From a virus, in IMG/VR virus record IMGVR_UViG_3300008266_014510, positions 1 to 26,193 of that record: DNA of 26,193 nt. One strand, written 5' to 3'. The notes below the pieces were generated by a model. It had not been told where the DNA came from. It saw nothing but the letters and a program-made list of their open reading frames with translations, and made no database searches. Position 1 is the stretch's first letter. Each line of letters starts with the position of its first letter. Positions 21,620 to 26,193 of the stretch are shown here, in pieces. The position numbers were made by a program, and so were the translations under genes.

Positions 21620-22596
21620 AGTATTTTACCTTTATAAATTCTGTAGTTCCTAACTTCAAAATCTTTTCCGTTATCCGATAGATCAACCATTGCCATACCT
21701 TGTGACCAGCGGTTAAGTGGCATATAAGCCGGATTCAGTTCGCACAAACATCCTAAACTCCAGGTAGTTGTTATTTCACCATTCATGTCTGCTTCAGTGT
21801 GTTCCGATACTTGGTGATTATGGCCCTGCATTGCAGATACCTTTCCTTTCATATAAAGCCCTCTTGCTATGTTCACAGGGCTAAAAACTGAAGGATATTC
21901 GTGGCCGTGAATAATGTTCAGCTTGTTTGCTTTTATAATTCGTTTTCCACCGATTACATCAATGCCCCTTTCTTTTGCCTTAACTAAATATTGCAGTTCA
22001 AATTCCTGCATTCCTAAAAGCTCCGGCGCCTTCAGCATTAAATAATGTTCCAGACGTTCATCATGATTCCCAAGCTTGTAGACAATCTTCGCTCCGAATT
22101 TACTAAGCACATCCAAAAGTTCATTCGTAGCTTTCAACTCATGCGCCACGCTTCGTTTGCGAGGGTCTTTCATAAACCTACTTAACCCATAAAAATCAAT
22201 CAAATCACCATTTAAAAGAATTGTATCGGGTTTTTCTTTTTGTATCAAATCGAATGCAGCGGTAATGGCCGAAATAGAATGATAGGGGACATGGATGTCG
22301 GACAAGACCGCCAGCCTTTTAGATTGCAAAATGTGCGGCTTATAATCCGTTTCCTCACTTTCAGGAAGATTGTATGGATTTGTAGAGCGGTGTTCTTGCA
22401 TAAAGAATTCAGTATTTTGAACTTTTTTCCTTTGTCTCTTTCCCTGCTTGCCTTCGATGTATCTTAATTTGCTTCTTGCATCTTCATAATCTTTGAAAGC
22501 TGCTTTGTTTTCTTCATACATGATTTTAGCAAGCGCACTTGTCGGCATCTGCATCCCGAACTTTTTCCGGTATTCTCTTGCAATTTCTGCCTTCAT
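21616..22596 (-). CDS. Calcineurin-like metallophosphoesterase
   Basis: 326 residues. Residues ~1-90 are a charged helical extension, starting MKAEIAREYRKKFG. The catalytic domain follows with the whole metal-ligand set: SDIHVPYH (D100, H102), NGDLIDF (D131), GNHDER (N177-H178), IHGHEY (H230/H232) and GHNHQ (H259/H261). Known: two-metal phosphoesterases cleaving nucleotides, nucleic acids or phosphoproteins; common in phages, where they are often part of recombination or tRNA/RNA metabolism. Here it sits in the lysis-side operon and not among replication genes. Substrate unknown. ATGA overlaps at both ends (22593-22596 and 21616-21619). Confidence 0.88.
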   Translation of the reverse strand: MKAEIAREYRKKFGMQMPTSALAKIMYEENKAAFKDYEDARSKLRYIEGKQGKRQRKKVQNTEFFMQEHRSTNPYNLPESEETDYKPHILQSKRLAVLSDIHVPYHSISAITAAFDLIQKEKPDTILLNGDLIDFYGLSRFMKDPRKRSVAHELKATNELLDVLSKFGAKIVYKLGNHDERLEHYLMLKAPELLGMQEFELQYLVKAKERGIDVIGGKRIIKANKLNIIHGHEYPSVFSPVNIARGLYMKGKVSAMQGHNHQVSEHTEADMNGEITTTWSLGCLCELNPAYMPLNRWSQGMAMVDLSDNGKDFEVRNYRIYKGKIL

Positions 22597-22808
22597 GTTG
22601 TGATATAATCTAAGTTGATGTTATGCGCTTCAGCCTCCTGCCACAAGTATTGCCAAATTTCATCTACCGATTTATCCTCGCATTGCCTTTTGCCATTCCT
22701 CAGGACCTCAAAAATGAAGCAGGCCATGTCTAAAGAGGCCACCGCCCGCCGGTAATCCATCCTATCTTCAGGGTCGCTCAGATCGTATTTTAATATCGCA
22801 AATGCCAT
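22593..22808 (-). CDS. Small conserved-type phage protein
   Basis: 71 residues: FAILKYDLSDPEDRMDYRRAV, ASLDMACFIFEVLRNG, DKSVDEIWQYLWQEAEAHNI. The pattern 'f..L..YDL.dpeD..dy.ra..s.dm...l.E' recurs in short phage proteins that I recall from many genomes, function unassigned. Soluble, acidic, helical. Overlaps the membrane protein gene upstream by 19 bases and the phosphoesterase by 4. Confidence 0.6.
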   Translation of the reverse strand: MAFAILKYDLSDPEDRMDYRRAVASLDMACFIFEVLRNGKRQCEDKSVDEIWQYLWQEAEAHNINLDYITT

Positions 22809-23194
22809 AAATACCCGAAAATTGCAGCCGTTAAAACAGAAATCGCACGTAAAGCGTAGAAAGCGCCATAATTTGCCGCCAACCTGTCGATCTTACTATT
22901 CGTATGGGTTGAAAAATAATCGAACCTTAAGCCTCTAAATGCGTTTAAAAGCGGGTCGTAAATTGTGCCCCGAATGCCGATATAATATATCCCGTACCAA
23001 ATGACATCGAAAAAACCGACTTCATCGTAATAATTGACCGACCCCATAAGGCACAAGGCGAAAAAGTAGATCGCAAAATTAATGGTCCAGAACTTGTTCA
23101 CATTATCAGCCGTGCCCTTCAGCCGATGGATGCGATACCATTCTATGCCGGCACAAGCCGAAGCAGAAAAAACAGGTAGGAGATAAGTCAGCAT
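22790..23194 (-). CDS. Multi-pass membrane protein
   Basis: 134 residues with about four hydrophobic stretches: LLPVFSASACAGIEWY (4-19), FWTINFAIYFFALCLMG (35-51), IWYGIYYIGIRGTIYD (about 65-80) and YGAFYALRAISVLTAAIFGYLW (109-130). Polar connections carry YFSTHTNSKIDRL. No channel or transporter signature. In an operon with holin and spanin candidates; its role is unknown. Its start lies five bases after the upstream stop (23199). Confidence 0.6.
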   Translation of the reverse strand: MLTYLLPVFSASACAGIEWYRIHRLKGTADNVNKFWTINFAIYFFALCLMGSVNYYDEVGFFDVIWYGIYYIGIRGTIYDPLLNAFRGLRFDYFSTHTNSKIDRLAANYGAFYALRAISVLTAAIFGYLWHLRY

Positions 23195-23198
23195 ATTT

Positions 23199-23492
23199 TT
23201 AATTTATAAACCAAACATCGGAATGATCCGGCCACAAAAGCAGCCAAAAGAAAAGACTACCGAAAAAGAACCACAGAAGGCCCATGTAAAATTGAGCCGT
23301 TTCATGAAATGGCACATTCTTCTCTGAAGGCACCCAAACCACGTAGCCAAGATCATTTTTGGTTTTTACAAAGCTTCCCGACTTTGATGCCCGCCAAGCA
23401 AAATAAAACCAAATTAGTACCGGCACATAGCAAAAAGCCAAAGCGATAAACATATCATAACTTTCAGAAATTGGCGCAAGTTTCAAAAACAT
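23199..23492 (-). CDS. Small membrane protein
   Basis: I choose the ATG at 23490-23492 (97 residues), 11 bases after the stop of the DUF1508-like gene; a longer in-frame start at 23516 is a TTG lying inside that gene. Hydrophobic segments: FIALAFCYVPVLIWFYFAW (about 15-33) and FYMGLLWFFFGSLFFWLLLW (about 73-92), with a polar beta-like loop (FVKTKNDLGYVVWVPSEKN) between. Probably two membrane helices. No recognised family; looks like a partner of the next membrane protein. Confidence 0.6.
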   Translation of the reverse strand: MFLKLAPISESYDMFIALAFCYVPVLIWFYFAWRASKSGSFVKTKNDLGYVVWVPSEKNVPFHETAQFYMGLLWFFFGSLFFWLLLWPDHSDVWFIN

Positions 23493-23503
23493 ATTTTTAT
23501 TTT

Positions 23504-23656
23504 TTATTGATTCCAAGTAGGAAAATTATTATTCAGCATTTTAACAATGCTCGATTTTCTTTTGTATGTTTCAGAAGTGAACAGTACTTGCCCATTGCGA
23601 GCCTGTATTATGCAATACCATTGTTTATCTTCTGATTGTAGTATCTTAAATTTCAT
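23504..23656 (-). CDS. DUF1508/YegP-like mini-protein
   Basis: 50 residues between an ATG at 23654-23656, overlapping the spanin-like gene stop as ATGA, and a TAA at 23504-23506. Segments FKILQSEDKQWYCIIQARNG and QVLFTSETYKRKSSIV match the DUF1508 pattern (strand, 'g.vlftSE.Y.sk.....'). Known: DUF1508 proteins are small beta-rich proteins of unknown role in many bacteria. One copy of the repeat unit here. Coupling on both sides supports a real gene. Confidence 0.65.
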   Translation of the reverse strand: MKFKILQSEDKQWYCIIQARNGQVLFTSETYKRKSSIVKMLNNNFPTWNQ

Positions 23657-24192
23657 TTGATTAGTTTTATAATTGGTTTACGAAGTGTCCAAACAATTAA
23701 CAGCAACACCCACCATAAATACTGATTTCGTTGCCTCTTGTACTTTTCGCATTTGTCAGTTAATACCTTTACTTTCTCAACCTCTTTGTCAAGTTTTTTA
23801 TTTAATAAACTTGACATCTTATTACAACTGTCAAGGATTACTTGAGACCTCGCAGTATTCTCCTGAGTCTTTACAATATACTTTATTTCAGGCTTTGAAG
23901 GAAGCTTTTTAATTACCTGAATAATCCTGTCCACATATACCGTATCGCAGTTTGCGATTAGTAAACTATCCAATAAATGCGACAAGTGATTAAACTCTAC
24001 TTCGTATTGTTTTAGCAATTCTGTGTCCTGCACCTCGATTGTGTCTACAGTTTCCCTTATTGGAAACCGATCAGCACAATAAGCTGCGGCCTCTGTATTG
24101 TTGTTATCAAAATATCGAATCGCTTTCTTTTGTGTCGTGCATCCGTACAATACGTACCAAAAAATGCAAAAAAATAAACATTTATATCTCAT
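23653..24192 (-). CDS. Candidate unimolecular spanin (lipoprotein with C-terminal membrane helix)
   Basis: 179 residues. N-terminal lipoprotein signal: hydrophobic KCLFFCIFWYV and lipobox LYGC with Cys18. Then a long polar, partly coiled-coil ectodomain (EVEFNHLSHLLDSLLIANCD, LDKEVEKVKVLTDKCEKYKRQ) and a C-terminal membrane helix (YLWWVLLLIVWTLRKP, ~158-173) with a basic end. Known: a lipoprotein in the outer membrane joined to an inner-membrane helix is the layout of u-spanins such as T1 gp11, which fuse the two membranes at lysis. Inferred from topology and location with lysozyme and holin candidates. Short proteins of this look are frequent in Bacteroidota phages. Confidence 0.65.
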   Translation of the reverse strand: MRYKCLFFCIFWYVLYGCTTQKKAIRYFDNNNTEAAAYCADRFPIRETVDTIEVQDTELLKQYEVEFNHLSHLLDSLLIANCDTVYVDRIIQVIKKLPSKPEIKYIVKTQENTARSQVILDSCNKMSSLLNKKLDKEVEKVKVLTDKCEKYKRQRNQYLWWVLLLIVWTLRKPIIKLIK

Positions 24193-24200
24193 ATAACCAA

Positions 24201-24434
24201 TTATGTGAATATTGCAAGTGCTATCCCGATGCTACCGCCGGCAATAGTGTATAAAAAATCAAAGACATCAGGCCGGCCGTAATCGTGCCAATCCTTTAAC
24301 TCTTTAAACAATGCCGCTCCGAACACCGTTGATGCAACCCACATCCAATGCGCCCCGATTGCTTCAAAGAATATCAATGCTGCAAAGCTTATCCAACAGC
24401 CCGCCCAAAAGTGCATTTCTCTGTCCATTCTCAT
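24201..24434 (-). CDS. Small membrane protein, possible holin-type
   Basis: 77 residues. [21 protein letters not shown] and [18 protein letters not shown] give two hydrophobic helices, and [18 protein letters not shown] a third; a polar loop [13 protein letters not shown] lies between the second and third. Topology and size are compatible with class I holins, and 'KE..D....g..d..D.l.t..Gg..G' is also typical of a small phage/bacterial family of membrane proteins with no assigned role. It lies 8 bases from the spanin-like gene. Two other holin candidates exist in this operon, so this call is tentative. Confidence 0.5.
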   Translation of the reverse strand: MRMDREMHFWAGCWISFAALIFFEAIGAHWMWVASTVFGAALFKELKDWHDYGRPDVFDFLYTIAGGSIGIALAIFT

Positions 24435-25453
24435 TTGCTAAATATTTTACGAAGGATTAAGGTATCGTTTTGAATTGGGCCATCTGAAAGGCATGGCAAA
24501 GAATAATCACAACCGCTTAAACCTACATTCCAATCAGCATACTTTTTGCTCGTAGCACCTAAAGTCGTTCCCATTATTGGCACATATGGCTTTGTGCCTC
24601 CCGTACTGTATTCATTGCATCCTGTGCAGCTTGCAGAACTCTGATGAAACAATCCTAAGGTATGGCCGTATTCATGCGATATAATTTGTGAAATAGAAGC
24701 CTGATTGTAAAGTAAGCTGTGCTCAAACACAAAACCCGGGTTGCAATCTGTATTTAAGGCAATTCCATTATTCAAAATATCATCAAACATACTTTGAACT
24801 GCAACACCTCCATTACCGCAAAAATCGCAATCAGTTCTGCTGTTAATTACAATACGTAAGCGGTAAATTCTACTGGCAGATTTAAATATGTTTTCATCTG
24901 TTGTAATAGTCACATTGTAGTTTCTGAATTTTGACCTTACTGTATCTACAATATTCTTTATTTCAGCGGCCGATAATTTAGAAGCAGGATAGAATCCTGT
25001 CGTAAAAAATGAGCCAGCGCATTGCAAATCGTAACCATCAAAATCTAACAAAAGAACAAACTTGTAAACGGGCATCGGTGTTATTGTTGTGTTTGTGTCT
25101 GCAGGTGTTACTATTGGCACATCGCAGGCATCACCGATACCATCTTTGTCAGTATCTGCCTGATCGGGATTAAATACATTCGGGCAGTTATCCTGCCCGT
25201 TTGCAACACCATCCCTGTCACGATCTCTGCTAACTTCTTTAACAGCTCTGCCGTTGACCATGTCAGGCTCAAGTTGGCCACGCAATACACCTTTAAAATC
25301 AGCAGATGCAGGGTCTACAGCAATGCGGCTTTTGCTCTGCAACCTATTTACATTCTGCGCATCTTTATTGCATTTGCCCAAATAAAAGGTAGTTGCCGTA
25401 AACATAAACAGCGTAAAAATATAGGCATAAGCCCGCTTTGCTGGATTGCTCAT
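24431..25453 (-). CDS. Secreted metzincin-like zinc metalloprotease with TSP3 repeats
   Basis: 340 residues. N-terminal signal or anchor ([18 protein letters not shown], ~9-26). Residues ~76-111 hold thrombospondin type 3 repeats: [20 protein letters not shown] then [12 protein letters not shown], which bind calcium. The catalytic core has [11 protein letters not shown] (260-270), the HExxHxxGxxH zinc site of metzincins, and a Met-turn candidate at M294 (VPIMG). Cys pairs ([25 protein letters not shown]) suggest disulfides outside the cytoplasm. Inferred: cleaves proteins in the periplasm or outside. Linked by ATGA overlaps to the genes on both sides (24431-24434, 25450-25453), so it is part of the lysis operon. 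Such an enzyme is uncommon in phages; host-derived acquisition is likely. Confidence 0.88.
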   Translation of the reverse strand: MSNPAKRAYAYIFTLFMFTATTFYLGKCNKDAQNVNRLQSKSRIAVDPASADFKGVLRGQLEPDMVNGRAVKEVSRDRDRDGVANGQDNCPNVFNPDQADTDKDGIGDACDVPIVTPADTNTTITPMPVYKFVLLLDFDGYDLQCAGSFFTTGFYPASKLSAAEIKNIVDTVRSKFRNYNVTITTDENIFKSASRIYRLRIVINSRTDCDFCGNGGVAVQSMFDDILNNGIALNTDCNPGFVFEHSLLYNQASISQIISHEYGHTLGLFHQSSASCTGCNEYSTGGTKPYVPIMGTTLGATSKKYADWNVGLSGCDYSLPCLSDGPIQNDTLILRKIFSK

Positions 25454-25680
25454 ATTTTATCTTTTTTATCTTGTTTGGTAGCACCAAAATAAAAACCTAC
25501 CACACCGGCAAGAGCACCACCAAATACAAAACCGCAAACAATGTTTACGATATCGTGATTCTCAGCAGGAATAGGTTTTACCTGTAGGATGTACATAAGA
25601 GCAAAGCAGCCGAGAACAATCATAATTGCAAGGCTGTTTCTGATGTCGCTCGTAGTGAGCCGCTTTAACCATTCGGGCAT
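25450..25680 (-). CDS. Holin-like small membrane protein
   Basis: 76 residues: a cytosolic N-terminus ([16 protein letters not shown]), helix [18 protein letters not shown], a short loop with PIPAENHD, helix [22 protein letters not shown] and a Lys/Asp-rich tail (TKQDKKDKI). Two membrane helices and a highly charged C-terminus are the class II holin pattern, and 'G.v.G....vigfyfGs.k..k.k' is typical of Bacteroidota phage proteins placed near endolysins. Best holin candidate of the operon. Coupled to the metalloprotease by ATGA. Confidence 0.6.
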   Translation of the reverse strand: MPEWLKRLTTSDIRNSLAIMIVLGCFALMYILQVKPIPAENHDIVNIVCGFVFGGALAGVVGFYFGATKQDKKDKI

Positions 25681-25681
25681 T

Positions 25682-25852
25682 TTACTTCTTTTTAGATTTG
25701 AAAGATTGAATTACTTTAATCGCACCGGGCAGGTTGCGTATTGTAACCGTAGTCGATGCAATTACTGTAATATAAAAAGATATATCGCTTTGCGTTAGTA
25801 TCGTTAAAAGGCTGAAGAGCCATATTGTTGCAAGTTCTATTTTCGCTATCAT
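25682..25852 (-). CDS. 56-residue membrane protein
   Basis: ATG at 25850-25852 overlaps the upstream stop (ATGA, 25849-25852), TAA at 25682-25684, one base before the holin-like start. Product MIAKIELATIWLFSLLTIL, QSDISFYITVIASTTVTI, RNLPGAIKVIQSFKSKKK: two hydrophobic segments and a basic tail. Tight packing supports translation. Could be a holin/antiholin partner of the next gene; sequence alone does not decide. Confidence 0.5.
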   Translation of the reverse strand: MIAKIELATIWLFSLLTILTQSDISFYITVIASTTVTIRNLPGAIKVIQSFKSKKK

Positions 25853-26193
25853 TTTTCAATCGCTTTTTGATTGTGGTCTTTATCAATTGTATTTAACAGC
25901 CATGCAAGCATTTTACCTGCAAAGCTTAATGTATCTGCTTTCTCATTCATACCCAACACGTGACTAATAGTCACATCTTCATTACCAAATTTATAACCAT
26001 TCTTTTTTATTAATGTCACATTAAATAAATGCTCACAAACTACATTGCCGAGTTGGTCGATGCTTTTAGCCATGCGGAATAGATATCTGTCTATGCCACG
26101 AAAAAGTGTGGTAATTATTTGAAAGGTGAAACCGATCGGAAGTATTACTACCGATATTATTATAGCGATTAGAAGTAACACAAACCCTCTCAT
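25849..26193 (-). CDS. Membrane-anchored phage protein
   Basis: 114 residues if the ATG at the very edge (26191-26193) is the start; an upstream start outside the window is possible. One long N-terminal hydrophobic region (FVLLLIAIIISVVILPIGFTFQIITTLF, in two parts), then a soluble part: MAKSIDQLGNVVCEHLFNVTL, KKNGYKFGNEDVTISHVLGM, NEKADTLSFAGKMLAWLL. The 'D.lgNvvcqhLFN.tLi...gykFGn.dETISsvlGkn' pattern is one I recall from Bacteroidota phage genomes near lysis genes, of unknown role. Confidence 0.65.
   Translation of the reverse strand: MRGFVLLLIAIIISVVILPIGFTFQIITTLFRGIDRYLFRMAKSIDQLGNVVCEHLFNVTLIKKNGYKFGNEDVTISHVLGMNEKADTLSFAGKMLAWLLNTIDKDHNQKAIEK

Noticed and set aside
1-26193. Search for tRNA genes, CRISPR arrays, insertion sequences, integrase and attachment sites
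   Set aside because: No cloverleaf-like segment, regularly spaced repeats, transposase motifs or tyrosine/serine recombinase motifs were found by reading both strands; a computed scan could still find weak cases.

Overview
The window is a tightly packed segment of a tailed-phage (siphovirus-like) genome or prophage whose host is most likely a member of the Bacteroidota. The host inference rests on three things. There is a Bacteroidota-type promoter (TTTG, 20 bases, TATATTTG) at 14147-14178. Most starts follow A-rich leaders and lack a Shine-Dalgarno sequence. Several families (the paired tail proteins, XkdF-type protease, spanin-like lipoprotein and calcineurin-like phosphoesterase) have the look of Bacteroidota phage proteins. 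No integrase, att site, tRNA, rRNA, IS or CRISPR was seen, so temperate or virulent lifestyle cannot be decided. Coding is nearly continuous, many genes overlap by 4 bases (ATGA), and no gap exceeds about 110 bases.

Left arm (1-14098, minus strand, read right to left): a Cys-rich small protein, a sigma-like regulator, two small proteins, a SAM methyltransferase, then a GP88-family protein, a ParB-like domain protein and a Mom-like DNA-modification protein. These run straight into the terminase small and large subunits and a probable tail assembly chaperone, which is followed by a terminator. After it come a gp10-like neck/tail-completion protein, two large tail proteins, a tape measure, an XkdF-type protease, a second terminator and a truncated glycosyltransferase. 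Portal, major capsid and major tail proteins are not recognisable in the window.

Middle (14202-20966, plus strand): an early/replication operon opening at the 14147-14178 promoter. It holds several tiny unknown genes, an ERF annealing protein, a small protein ending in an SSB-like tip, a free-standing DnaA domain IV, a VRR-NUC nuclease, a C5-cytosine methyltransferase, a helix-turn-helix protein, a replication initiator/loader-like protein and a DnaB helicase. The methyltransferase gene appears to carry a second protein gene in its +1 frame (17811-18530); this is the most unusual item here.

Right arm (26193-20947, minus strand, converging on DnaB with a 20-base overlap): a lysis and host-interaction operon. 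It holds small membrane proteins including a holin candidate, a secreted metzincin-like metalloprotease with thrombospondin type 3 calcium repeats, a candidate unimolecular spanin, a DUF1508-like mini-protein, membrane proteins, a phosphoesterase and a GH24 lysozyme.

Base composition is patchy: 15918-16614, the 5' part of 19009-19641 and the body of the mom-like gene are much more AT-rich than their neighbours, suggesting mosaic acquisition. Four small genes absent from a standard 60-residue ORF cut-off were found by reading the overlaps: 14450-14551, 15918-16088, 23504-23656 and 25682-25852.
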